This document shows, in pieces, positions 1-6,514 of a stretch of DNA of 11,400 bases (within the stretch, counting starts at the first letter, position 1; every line of letters begins with the position of its first letter). The stretch lies in contig JAICJK010000037.1 in the NCBI GenBank assembly GCA_025928415.1, forward strand, positions 1-11,400, in the 5' to 3' direction. The position numbers were made by a program, and so were the translations under genes. Source of the stretch: Solirubrobacteraceae bacterium. Its GTDB lineage: Bacteria; Actinomycetota; Thermoleophilia; Solirubrobacterales; Solirubrobacteraceae. Under the pieces are notes generated by a model. It had not been told where the DNA came from and searched no databases. It saw only the letters and a list, made by a program, of their open reading frames with translations.

Positions 1-2088
1 GCGCTGCAGCGGCGAGTGCTCGATCACGTAGTCGTGCGGGTCCTGGCCCTGCGTGACGGGGAGGTTGTCGACGGGCGGGATCGGCGTGCCCATCGTCCTG
101 CCGTCCTGCTGGCGCAGCGGCCCGATGTCCCACGGGATGATCGCGTCGTCCTGGCGCGGCAGCCGGCCGAGCACGCCGAGCCCGAACGCCGGGTCGACGT
201 CGAACGTGCGCCCCGGGTCGAACGCCGGCTCGCGCAGCTTGGCCCCGATCGTCCGCGCCTCGACCTCGGCCTGGACGTTGGCCACCTGATGGTCGCCGAT
301 CGACATCTCGATCAGGACGTGGTGCCGGGGCGTGTCCGGCAGCGGGTGGCCGGTCATGAACTGCGCGTAGCCCGACGGCTCGCCGCGGTCCCAGAGCATC
401 TGCATGAGGTCGAGGATCAGCGGGTGCACGGCGGTGTCCGGGTAGCCGCCCGCCGCCGCCCACACGCCGCGCCCGTAGAGGATGCTGGCGAAGCTCGTCG
501 GGTCGCCGGGGTCGTCGAAGTCGACGCTGCGCGGCAGCAGCACCGAGTAGGTCATGCCCGGCACGTAGAGCACCGAGCGGGTGACGTCCGGCGACAGCGC
601 GGTCAGCGCGCCGCCGAGGATGCCGCCCTGGCTGTTGCCGTAGTACTCGACGTGCGAGGTGTCGATCACCGGCTGCCCGCCGAGCTCGAACGCCGGATTG
701 CCCGCCATGCCGCCCGGCGCGATCAGCGCGCGCCCGAGGAACATGAAGTTCAAGAAGCCCTGCTGCAGGCGGTCGGCGAGCGCATGGAAGCCGGACAGGT
801 CGAGCAGGATCGGCAGCGCGTTGATCTCGTCCTCGTCGGCCATGCCCTGCCAGTCGGTGGCGCAGACCACCACGCCGTTCTCGTTGCCGAGCTGGTGGAC
901 GTTGCGCGACCCGCGGGCCTCCCCGATGCTGCCGAACAGGCCGTGGCCGTAGAGGGCGGGCAGCAGCCGGTGCACGCCGCCGGCGTCCTGCGCCGACCAC
1001 GGGATGTTGCAGACGAACGGCGCCTTGTCGATGCTGCCCGGCTTCTGCACGGGCAGGCCGTTTGCGCCGAGGTTGAAGGCGCCGCCGCTCGCGCAACCGG
1101 GGGAGAGCAGGTAGCAGGGGACGTCGACCGTGCCCTCGATCTGCCGGCGCAGGTCGGGGTCGGTCCCCGCCGGGCAGTTCTGGCCGCCGGGCGTCGTGCA
1201 CGGCTGGAAGTCGGTGACCTTCGTGACGGTGAACGCCGGGGCGCGGCCCGCGACCTTCCCGTCGCCGAGGTCCGTGTCGCCGAGCTGGGCGAACGCGTCG
1301 TTGCGCATGGCCAGCGCGCGCGCGGTGATCGACCGCTCGCTGGAGACCGTGAAGTCCCAGGCCGCCCACAGGCTGTGGCGCCCGATCTTCGCCCGCTTCA
1401 GCGTGCGGAAGATCGACTCCATGTGCGCGCGGCGCGCGTTGACGACGGGCTGGGTGGACCGCAGCCGGTCGCGGTAGATCCGGAACGGATCCGGCGCGGG
1501 GATCGGCTTCCCGGACGCGTCGCGCAGGTCGCGCAGGGCGACGATGTAGCGGTGGCCCTCGAGGAGGTTCCTGCCCGGGTGGATCTCGAGGTTGCGGGCG
1601 GCGTCGCTCGCGGCGTTGGCGTCGAGCTCGGTCCAGATGATCTGCCGCTGCCCGGTCGCGGCGTCGATCACGACGACCGGCGCCTTCTTGTCCAGGCTCG
1701 CGCCCATGTCGCTGCTCGGGAACAGCTTGGACGCGCTGTAGGCCGCCGCGTTGTCGAGCCCGGGGACCTTGACGATGATCGTGCTGCCGGGCGGGAAGCC
1801 GTCGTTGCCGTTCCACCACTGCGGGTCGATGTGCACGCCGCGGGTGTTGGCGGGCATCGAGGCCTGCGCGAAGTTCACGCGCCGGCCGGTGTCCGTGCTG
1901 GGGTCGGCGACCGTGAACCAGTCGTCGGGGAACGGCGCGAGGCACTGCTGCCCGGCGCCGAGCAGGAAGTCGCAGCCCGCGGCGTTGCTGACGTCGACGG
2001 GCGGCGCCTTGGCCGCCTGCGCCGGCGCGGCGAGCACGGCGAGCCCGAGCAGGCAGACGACGGCGAACCGGACCGGTGACAGCTTCAC
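1..2088 (-). CDS. Secreted lipase/esterase-like alpha/beta hydrolase, paralogue 1 (3' end outside window)
   Basis: A GTG start at 2088 is preceded by GGGAGGAG with about 6 nt spacing, and 696 codons run without a stop to position 1. Residues 1-25 form a Sec signal peptide (basic start, hydrophobic core, cleavage near AQA-AK). A conserved N-terminal region holds a PFPDDWF motif, then DGF/PG, then an EGHRYIVALRDLRDASG strand pattern like the N-terminal domain of VolA/Pla-1-type bacterial lipases. The catalytic part shows HGLFG near residue 382 (oxyanion-type loop), GNSQG with Ser486 (GxSxG nucleophile elbow), GDHQV with Asp599 and DPH with His685. All of these are conserved in the paralogue at 6505-8676, so I infer a Ser-Asp-His triad. 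Conserved cysteines (VPCYL, CNIP, CATD) suggest disulfides outside the cytoplasm. By comparison with the paralogue about 30-40 C-terminal residues are missing. The substrate is unknown. Confidence 0.85.
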   Translation of the reverse strand, partial: MKLSPVRFAVVCLLGLAVLAAPAQAAKAPPVDVSNAAGCDFLLGAGQQCLAPFPDDWFTVADPSTDTGRRVNFAQASMPANTRGVHIDPQWWNGNDGFPPGSTIIVKVPGLDNAAAYSASKLFPSSDMGASLDKKAPVVVIDAATGQRQIIWTELDANAASDAARNLEIHPGRNLLEGHRYIVALRDLRDASGKPIPAPDPFRIYRDRLRSTQPVVNARRAHMESIFRTLKRAKIGRHSLWAAWDFTVSSERSITARALAMRNDAFAQLGDTDLGDGKVAGRAPAFTVTKVTDFQPCTTPGGQNCPAGTDPDLRRQIEGTVDVPCYLLSPGCASGGAFNLGANGLPVQKPGSIDKAPFVCNIPWSAQDAGGVHRLLPALYGHGLFGSIGEARGSRNVHQLGNENGVVVCATDWQGMADEDEINALPILLDLSGFHALADRLQQGFLNFMFLGRALIAPGGMAGNPAFELGGQPVIDTSHVEYYGNSQGGILGGALTALSPDVTRSVLYVPGMTYSVLLPRSVDFDDPGDPTSFASILYGRGVWAAAGGYPDTAVHPLILDLMQMLWDRGEPSGYAQFMTGHPLPDTPRHHVLIEMSIGDHQVANVQAEVEARTIGAKLREPAFDPGRTFDVDPAFGLGVLGRLPRQDDAIIPWDIGPLRQQDGRTMGTPIPPVDNLPVTQGQDPHDYVIEHSPLQR

Positions 2089-2123
2089 GTGGATCTCCTC
2101 CCGCGACGAGTCGTTCGCGGCCA

Positions 2124-2148
2124 AACGTACTCCGCGCGGGACCGCGCG
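2124..2148 (-). promoter_or_regulatory. Possible promoter/operator of the paralogue-1 lipase gene
   Basis: The 132-nt gap between the GNAT-like gene and the lipase start contains no gene. On the minus strand TACGTT (2129-2124) could serve as a -10 element. Directly upstream lies a perfect 7-bp inverted repeat with a 2-bp centre (CGCGCGG-GA-CCGCGCG on the plus strand, 2133-2148). It falls where the -10/-35 spacer would be, as an operator would. No convincing -35 is visible, and GC-only palindromes arise easily at this base composition, so the call is tentative. Confidence 0.25.
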
Positions 2149-2220
2149 TGCCGATTTCGTGCCTTGCGGTCTGGCGCCGGTCGCCCGGGTGGCCGGGGGA
2201 CGCGCGGATCGGGGCCCGCA

Positions 2221-3084
2221 TCACGGTCGCGTCCAGTGCGTGCGGACGTAGGGGCGGCGGAAGCCCAGCGCCGCGAAGCTCGCGTAGGCCGGCGTGTCCA
2301 TCGCGTCCGCCGGCGCCTCGATGTCGGCGATGAAGCCGCGGGCACCGCGCGCCAGGCCGTCGGCGACGATGGCCGCGCAGATCGCGGCGTCGGGCGCGTG
2401 GTCGTGCGTCGTGATCCCGGGCACCGGCGCGTCCATGCCCAGCCAGGCCAGGCCGCCGGGTTCGAGGTACATGCCGCGCGAGGCGACGATTTCGCCGCCC
2501 TCGCGTGCGGCGTACTGATGCCAGCTCGGGCGGTTGACGAGCTCCGGCAGCCACGGGCCGGTGTCGAGCCGGTAGCTGCACTGCACGAACTCCGACCACT
2601 CCTCGGCGGTGGCACGTTCGATCCGCTCGACGGCGATCTCGCGGTCGCCTAGCTCCGGCGGCGCCGCTATCGGGCCGCCCCCGCGGACGATCCGGTCCTG
2701 CGCGTCGAACGGCTCGAGGCCGGCTTGGTACAGCCACGACTCGTAAGCCGCCGGCGCGCAGTGGGGCAGCGACTGCACGAGGAACATCGCGATGCCGAGC
2801 TCGTCCCACAGCGTCAGCACGCGGTCGATCTCCTCCCGCGTCGTGGGCGCCGCCACCCCGAGCCCGATCGCGCGGCTGAAGTAGCGGCGGCCGGTCGCGG
2901 CCCAGTGCAGCACGAGCGCCCCGCCGATCTCCTGCGCGCCGAGGCCGGCCGTGGCCGCCCACCCGGCGGGCGCCGCCGCGTACAGGTCGGCCCATGCGCG
3001 GGCCTCCGCGCCTTCGATGGCACGCGCCGTGGAGTGGTCGACCGCGCTCGTGTCCATGCCTCGGTTCGCGTCGGACGCCGTCAT
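2221..3084 (-). CDS. GNAT-like N-acetyltransferase domain protein
   Basis: This 287-residue soluble protein starts at an ATG with GGAG 6 nt upstream, which favours 3084 over the Met codon nine residues inside. The N-terminal half (about 20-140) looks like one acetyltransferase-type fold. The C-terminal half (about 150-287) ends in a GNAT-like pattern: a helix rich in Ala/Gly (about 230-249), a strand GFIADIEAP (250-258) and the terminal AYASFAALGFRRPYVRTHW (267-284), resembling the AxxxFxxxGFxxxYxR close of many GNAT proteins. The pyrophosphate loop (Q/RxxGxG/A) is not obvious, so acetyl-CoA binding may be degenerate. The gene lies 46 nt downstream of the sigma factor and may be co-transcribed with it. 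The family assignment is moderate and the substrate unknown. Confidence 0.6.
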   Translation of the reverse strand: MTASDANRGMDTSAVDHSTARAIEGAEARAWADLYAAAPAGWAATAGLGAQEIGGALVLHWAATGRRYFSRAIGLGVAAPTTREEIDRVLTLWDELGIAMFLVQSLPHCAPAAYESWLYQAGLEPFDAQDRIVRGGGPIAAPPELGDREIAVERIERATAEEWSEFVQCSYRLDTGPWLPELVNRPSWHQYAAREGGEIVASRGMYLEPGGLAWLGMDAPVPGITTHDHAPDAAICAAIVADGLARGARGFIADIEAPADAMDTPAYASFAALGFRRPYVRTHWTRP

Positions 3085-3130
3085 CGGGGACTCCGGAGAT
3101 CTCGGTGATGTGGACGCTGCGTCCGGGACG

Positions 3131-4324
3131 CTACCGCGGTCCTAGCTCCGCCAGGCGCCGCTCGAGCAGGCGCCGCTCGGCGTCGTCGTGCGCCAGCGCC
3201 AGGGCGCGGCCGAGGGCCTCGCGGGCCTCGGCGGCGCGGCCGAGCCGGCGCAGCAGCTCCCCCCGCGCCGCGTGCAGGTAGTGGTAGTCCTCGAGCGCCA
3301 GGCGGTCGACGAGCGCCAGCCCCGCCGCGGGCCCGTCGGCCTCGGCGACCGCGACCGCCCGGCTCAGCTCGACGACGGGCGAGTCGGTGAGCCGCGCGAG
3401 CTCGCCGTAGAGGGCGGCGATCTGGGGCCAGTCGCGCGGCTCGCCGGCATGCAGGGCGGCGATCGCCGCCTGCACGACGTAGGCCCCGCGCCCGCGCAGC
3501 GCCAGCGCCCGGTCGAGCACCCCGCGCCCCTCGGCGATCTGCGCCGCGTCCCACAGCCCGCGGTCCTGGTCGGCGAGCAGGACCAGCTCGCCGTCGCGGA
3601 AGCGCGCGGCGCGGCGGGCGTCGTGGAGGAGCATCATCGCCAGCAGCCCGTGGACCTCCGGCTCGTCGGGCATCAGCTCGGCGAGCGCGCGCCCGAGCCG
3701 CAGCGCCTCGGCCGTCAGCTCCCGTCCGGGCGGGACGGGGGCCGGGCTCGAGTAGCCGGCGTTGAAGATCAGGTAGACGACGGCGAGCACGGCGGCCAGC
3801 CGGTCGGGCAGCAGGTGGTCCGGCGGGACGCGGAAGGGGATCCCCGCCGCGCGGATCTTGCGCTTGGCGCGGACGAGCCGCTGCGCCATCGTCGCCTCGC
3901 CGACCAGGAACGCGCGGGCGATCTCGCCGGTGGTCAGGCCGCCGAGCGTGCGCAGCGTGAGCGCGACCTGCGCATCGGTGGCGAGCGCCGGGTGACAGCA
4001 GGTGAAGACGAGCTCCAGCCGCTCGTCCGGGAAGCTCGTGGTCTCCATCGTGTCCTCCGCCGCCTCGGGCACCTCCAGCAGGCGCGTCTTGGCGGCCAGC
4101 GTGCGATCGCGGCGGATGCGGTCGATGGCCCGGTTGCGCGCGGTCGTCACCAGCCAGCCGTCCGGGTTGGCCGGGGCCCCGTCGCGCGGCCAGCGCTCCG
4201 CGGCGATCGCGAAGGCCTCCTGGGCGGCCTCCTCGGCGAGATCGAAGTCGCCGAGGAAGCCGACCAGCGCGGCGAGGACGTAGCCCCACCGGTCGCGGAA
4301 GACCCGCTCGAGGATCGCTACCAC
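3131..4324 (-). CDS. ECF42-type RNA polymerase sigma factor with C-terminal extension
   Basis: This 397-residue extracytoplasmic-function sigma factor carries sigma region 2 at about 13-77 ([21 protein letters not shown], then [16 protein letters not shown]) and region 4 at about 108-160 (CCHPAL, then [28 protein letters not shown]). A long C-terminal extension follows from about 165 to 397 ([42 protein letters not shown], and helical TPR-like repeats to the end). That extension and the DGPF partner define the ECF42 group, in which, as I recall, no anti-sigma factor is used and the extension controls activity. The GTG start at 4324 overlaps the last 7 nt of the DGPF gene, implying translational coupling. 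It probably reads the TGTCGA promoter at 4710-4736 and hence its own operon. Family confidence is high; the inducing signal is unknown. Confidence 0.92.
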   Translation of the reverse strand: MVAILERVFRDRWGYVLAALVGFLGDFDLAEEAAQEAFAIAAERWPRDGAPANPDGWLVTTARNRAIDRIRRDRTLAAKTRLLEVPEAAEDTMETTSFPDERLELVFTCCHPALATDAQVALTLRTLGGLTTGEIARAFLVGEATMAQRLVRAKRKIRAAGIPFRVPPDHLLPDRLAAVLAVVYLIFNAGYSSPAPVPPGRELTAEALRLGRALAELMPDEPEVHGLLAMMLLHDARRAARFRDGELVLLADQDRGLWDAAQIAEGRGVLDRALALRGRGAYVVQAAIAALHAGEPRDWPQIAALYGELARLTDSPVVELSRAVAVAEADGPAAGLALVDRLALEDYHYLHAARGELLRRLGRAAEAREALGRALALAHDDAERRLLERRLAELGPR

Positions 4325-4677
4325 TCCACGATGGGGCGCACCTCGATCGCGCCGCCCATGCGGGCGGCGGGGATCCGCGCGGCCAGCGCGATCGCGGCGT
4401 CGAGGTCGTCGGCCTCGTAGAACAGGTACCCGCCCAGCGCCTCCTTGAGCTCGGCGAACGGGCCGTCCGTCGTGAGCGTCCTGCCGTCCTGCACGCGGAC
4501 CGTGGTCGCCGTCTCCGGCTCGCCCATCTGCAGGCCCGAGGTGACCCCCGGCGTCTCGTTGATCGCCTGGTAGTCGGCGAAGACCGCCTTCTGCTCGTCC
4601 TCCGGCACGCGCGCCCAGGCGTCCGGGTCGCGCGGCGTCGGGGTCGAGCCCTGATGGATCAGCAGCATGTACTTCAT
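4318..4677 (-). CDS. DGPF-motif YCII-related protein, partner of the ECF42 sigma factor
   Basis: This 119-residue protein has the YCII-like dimeric ferredoxin-type fold. It starts MKYMLLIHQ, carries the diagnostic DGPF motif at residues 71-74 ([16 protein letters not shown]) and ends with the typical [18 protein letters not shown] segment. The ATG at 4677 has GAGGAGG 5 nt upstream; longer upstream extensions of the frame are Arg/Pro-rich and not family-like. Proteins of this group are almost always encoded beside ECF42 sigma factors. Their biochemical role is not established; catalysis or sensing has been proposed by analogy with YciI and muconolactone-isomerase-like folds. The gene is the first of its transcript, 32 nt downstream of a candidate ECF42 promoter, and its stop overlaps the sigma start. 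Confidence 0.93.
   Translation of the reverse strand: MKYMLLIHQGSTPTPRDPDAWARVPEDEQKAVFADYQAINETPGVTSGLQMGEPETATTVRVQDGRTLTTDGPFAELKEALGGYLFYEADDLDAAIALAARIPAARMGGAIEVRPIVEW
4651..4670 (-). repeat. Copy A of a 20-bp repeat at the DGPF gene start
   Basis: The plus-strand sequence at 4651-4670 differs at one of 20 positions from 11073-11092. Here it encodes MLLIHQ at the N-terminus of the intact DGPF protein. The similarity is not confined to the 20-mer: both copies share CACGAGGAG in the ribosome-binding region and a TGTCGA promoter further upstream. This suggests copies of a single gene-start segment. Confidence 0.75.
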
Positions 4678-4709
4678 CGCGTCCTCCTCGTGGGGATGGT
4701 CTCCCATGA

Positions 4710-4736
4710 GACGAACGGGAGGCGGCGAGATCGACA
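4710..4736 (-). promoter_or_regulatory. Candidate ECF42 autoregulatory promoter
   Basis: On the minus strand TGTCGA (4736-4731) is separated by 17 bp from CGTC (4713-4710), 32 nt upstream of the DGPF start codon. I recall the ECF42 promoter motif as TGTCGA at -35 and CGA/TC at -10, so both boxes fit exactly. The -35 box begins four bases past the stop codon of the VOC gene, in the only gap between the two genes. This predicts that the sigma factor drives its own dgpf-sigma operon. The same arrangement with the same spacing is found at 11139-11165. Confidence 0.72.
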
Positions 4737-4739
4737 GCC

Positions 4740-5099
4740 TCAGATGCCGGTGACGGCGAACAGCTCGACGCGGTAGCCGTCCGGGTCGGCGACCTGGACG
4801 CGGACGAAGCCGTGGTCGTCCTGCCACTCGGTCTCCTCGACGCCGGCCTCGCGCAGCCGCTCCCGCGCGCGACGCACGTCGTCGCCGTGCGCGAGCCGGA
4901 AGCCGAAGTGGTTCGTGCGCGGCAGCCCTCGCGGCACCTCTTCGCCGTCGCTCAGCGCGAGCAGGGAGCCGTCGGGCGAGCCGAGGATCATCAGGTGCTC
5001 GTCGGCGTGCACCCGCTCGGTCATCCCGAAGTGCTGCGCGTAGAACGCCGCGGACGCCTCGCGGTCGCCGACGGTCAGCGCGACGTGGTTGAGCGGCAT
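4740..5099 (-). CDS. VOC superfamily (glyoxalase/bleomycin-resistance-like) protein
   Basis: This 119-residue protein consists of two beta-alpha-beta-beta-beta modules: [25 protein letters not shown] opens the first and TNHFGFRLA (62-70) the second, and it closes with [12 protein letters not shown] (105-116). His5, His64 and Glu112 occupy positions that usually bind the metal in this superfamily. Members include glyoxalases, extradiol dioxygenases and antibiotic-binding proteins, so the substrate cannot be named. The ATG at 5099 is chosen because the fold begins at once; an in-frame GTG at 5165 would add 22 Arg-rich residues. No strong ribosome-binding site precedes 5099, and GATGAT six bases upstream could be the -10 of a leaderless transcript. 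The gene ends just before the sigma-operon promoter. Confidence 0.85.
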   Translation of the reverse strand: MPLNHVALTVGDREASAAFYAQHFGMTERVHADEHLMILGSPDGSLLALSDGEEVPRGLPRTNHFGFRLAHGDDVRRARERLREAGVEETEWQDDHGFVRVQVADPDGYRVELFAVTGI

Positions 5100-5126
5100 G
5101 GCCCGATCATCCCAGGGGAGGCCGTT

Positions 5127-5150
5127 CGCGAGGCGACGTGCCTCCTCGCG
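5127..5150 (-). terminator. Hairpin between the XRE-cupin and VOC genes
   Basis: The 78-nt gap between the two genes holds a perfect 7-bp inverted repeat (CGCGAGG / CCTCGCG, 10-nt loop), starting 28 nt past the stop of the XRE-cupin gene. A competing 5-bp stem, GAGGC/GCCTC, lies inside it. No T-run follows, so it could be a weak terminator, an attenuator or simply a GC-rich coincidence. Confidence 0.35.
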
Positions 5151-5177
5151 CAGTGGCCGGCGCACCCCTGCGGCCGC

Positions 5178-5762
5178 TCAGCCGTGCAGGTGCACGCGCT
5201 CGCCCTGCGGGCCGAAGATCGCGAGCGTCTCGACCGGGCCGTCCAGCGCGCCGAACCAGTGCGGCGTCCAGGTGCTGAACTCGACGGCCTCGCCGGGCTC
5301 GATCGCGAGGTCGTCCTCGCCGAGCAGCAGGCGCATGCGGCCCGACAGCACGTAGATCCAGTCGTGGCCCTCGTGCACGGGCAGCGGGTCGGGCGGGACG
5401 GAGCGGCCGGCGTCGATGCGCAGCTTGAAGGCGTGCAGCCCGCCGGCCGGGCCGTGACGGGTCAGGGGCCACATCGTCAGCCCCTGGAAGTGCTGCGGCG
5501 GGTGGCGGACGCGCGGGTCGGGTCGCTGGGGCGGCGCGAGCAGCTCGTCGGCGGTGACGCCGAGGGCGGCGGCGAGGACCGGGAGGTGGTCGAGCGCCAG
5601 GCGCCGCTTGCCGGACTCGAGCCGGCTGAGCGTCGAGAGGTCGATCGACGCCCGCGCCGCGACCGCCTCGAGCGTCAGGCCGCGGTCGACGCGCAGCTCG
5701 CGCAGCCGCCGCCGGACGCGCTCGCCGACCGGCTCCTCGGTCGTGCCCCGGGCGCTAGCCAC
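5178..5762 (-). CDS. XRE-family transcriptional regulator with C-terminal cupin domain
   Basis: This cytoplasmic DNA-binding regulator has 194 residues if the GTG at 5762 is the start. The helix-turn-helix occupies about 13-75 (RRRLRELRVDRGLTLEAVAA, then IDLSTLSRLESGKRRL, then AAALGVTADELL). A linker leads to a cupin barrel at about 108-185 with HEGHDWIYVLSG (His130, His133), EPGEAVEF (155-162) and PHWF (His168). Cupins in this family typically sense a small ligand. The glutamate expected in cupin motif 1 is not in the usual place, so metal binding may be altered. The gene overlaps the end of the methyltransferase by 8 nt and has no clear ribosome-binding site of its own, so translation is probably coupled. 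A second GTG four codons upstream is an alternative start. Target genes are unknown; its own operon is the first candidate. Confidence 0.88.
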   Translation of the reverse strand: MASARGTTEEPVGERVRRRLRELRVDRGLTLEAVAARASIDLSTLSRLESGKRRLALDHLPVLAAALGVTADELLAPPQRPDPRVRHPPQHFQGLTMWPLTRHGPAGGLHAFKLRIDAGRSVPPDPLPVHEGHDWIYVLSGRMRLLLGEDDLAIEPGEAVEFSTWTPHWFGALDGPVETLAIFGPQGERVHLHG

Positions 5763-6420
5763 GGCGGCGCGCACGGAGCACGGCGTCGTGGAGCGTGAGC
5801 TCCTGTCCTCTGTGGGTCGCAGGCCGCGGGCGCGCCTCGGCGACCTCGACGTCCCACGCCTCGCCGTCGAGGAGCCGCCCGACCTCCGACGCGGCCGGGA
5901 GCAGCTCGGGGTGCGGGCGGGGGACGACGTCGAGGTCCGACGGATCGTGCCCGACGTACAGCAGCACGCCGCCGGGGGCGACGGCCGCCGCGAGCCGGCG
6001 GACGACCTGCGGCCGGACCTCCGGCGCGAAGTGGAGGTACTGCGCGGAGACGAGCTCGTACGCCGCGACCGGCGGCGCCCACTCCCGGGCGTCGGCCTGC
6101 TCCCAGGCCACCCGGCCGGCGACCGCGTGGCCGAGCTCGCGCGCACGGGCGGCGGCGCGCGCGAGCGCGACCTCCGAGACGTCGACCGCGGTCACCCGCC
6201 AGCCGCGCTCGGCGAGCCACAGCGCGTCGGCGCCCTCCCCGCAGCCCACGTCGAGCGCACGCCGGGGCGGCAGCGACGCCGCCTCGGCGACGAGCTGGCG
6301 GTTCGGCTCGCCGCTCCAGATGCGTTCGCGCGACGCGTAGCGGGCGTCCCAGTACGCCTGCCCGTGCGGGTCGCGTCCCGCCGCGTCGACGTGGTCGTGC
6401 TGGTGGTGCGTCTCGCTCAT
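5755..6420 (-). CDS. Class I SAM-dependent methyltransferase
   Basis: This soluble protein has 221 residues. SAM-binding motif I is ALDVGCGEGADALWLAERGW (55-74), followed by the acidic end of strand 2 (VTAVDVS, Asp80) and a motif-IV-like strand YELVSAQYLHF (121-131). The N-terminus is His-rich (HHQHDH, 5-10) and continues into YWDARYASRERIWSGEPN (23-40), typical of a common actinobacterial methyltransferase group whose substrates are mostly uncharacterised. The ATG at 6420 is selected because it opens this conserved segment. It has no good ribosome-binding site but sits 7 nt after a -10 element, so the mRNA may be leaderless. The gene overlaps the XRE-cupin regulator at its 3' end, and the two probably form an operon. 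Confidence 0.86.
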   Translation of the reverse strand: MSETHHQHDHVDAAGRDPHGQAYWDARYASRERIWSGEPNRQLVAEAASLPPRRALDVGCGEGADALWLAERGWRVTAVDVSEVALARAAARARELGHAVAGRVAWEQADAREWAPPVAAYELVSAQYLHFAPEVRPQVVRRLAAAVAPGGVLLYVGHDPSDLDVVPRPHPELLPAASEVGRLLDGEAWDVEVAEARPRPATHRGQELTLHDAVLRARRRG

Positions 6421-6427
6421 GCCGCCG

Positions 6428-6456
6428 ACGATAGGTCCCGGTCCCGAAGACGCCAA
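6428..6456 (-). promoter_or_regulatory. Promoter of the methyltransferase/XRE-cupin operon, probably leaderless
   Basis: On the minus strand TTGGCG (6456-6451) and TATCGT (6433-6428) are separated by 17 bp. Each matches the housekeeping sigma consensus at four of six positions. The -10 box ends 7 nt before the ATG at 6420, so the start codon would coincide with the transcription start. This explains the absent ribosome-binding site. The extended -10 (CCTATCGTCGG) is identical to the one before the lipase gene at 8703-8713. Confidence 0.6.
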
Positions 6457-6460
6457 GGGA

Positions 6461-6479
6461 CCTTGCCGGAATGGCAAGG
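6461..6479 (-). terminator. Hairpin after the paralogue-2 lipase gene
   Basis: A perfect 7-bp stem (CCTTGCC / GGCAAGG) with a 5-nt loop lies 25 nt past the lipase stop codon and just upstream of the -35 box of the methyltransferase promoter. There is no U-run, as is common for terminators in GC-rich actinobacteria. A second stem, GCCGC-AAG-GCGGC (6491-6503), sits between it and the stop. The order gene, hairpin, promoter fits a transcription-unit boundary. Confidence 0.5.
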
Positions 6480-6514
6480 CGGCGCCAAGTGCCGCAAGGC
6501 GGCGTCAGGGGCCG
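6475..6514. repeat. Tandem 20-bp imperfect duplication at the 3' end of the lipase gene
   Basis: Positions 6475-6494 and 6495-6514 match at 17 of 20 bases, and both begin CAAGGCGGCG. The second unit includes the stop codon and last codons of the lipase gene; the first lies outside it and contributes one arm of the 6461-6479 hairpin. It looks like a small slippage duplication. Confidence 0.55.

Noticed and set aside
16..2079. Plus-strand open frame of 687 codons
   Set aside because: It is the exact antisense of the secreted hydrolase on the minus strand; its Arg/Ala/Val/Asp-rich composition lacks any domain, while the minus strand has a signal peptide and catalytic motifs.
3188..4420. Plus-strand open frame of 410 codons
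   Set aside because: Antisense to the ECF42-type sigma factor; no recognisable domain.
4678..4827. N-terminal extension of the DGPF frame upstream of 4677
   Set aside because: The added residues are Arg/Pro-rich, cross the promoter and the VOC gene end, and family members begin at MKYML.
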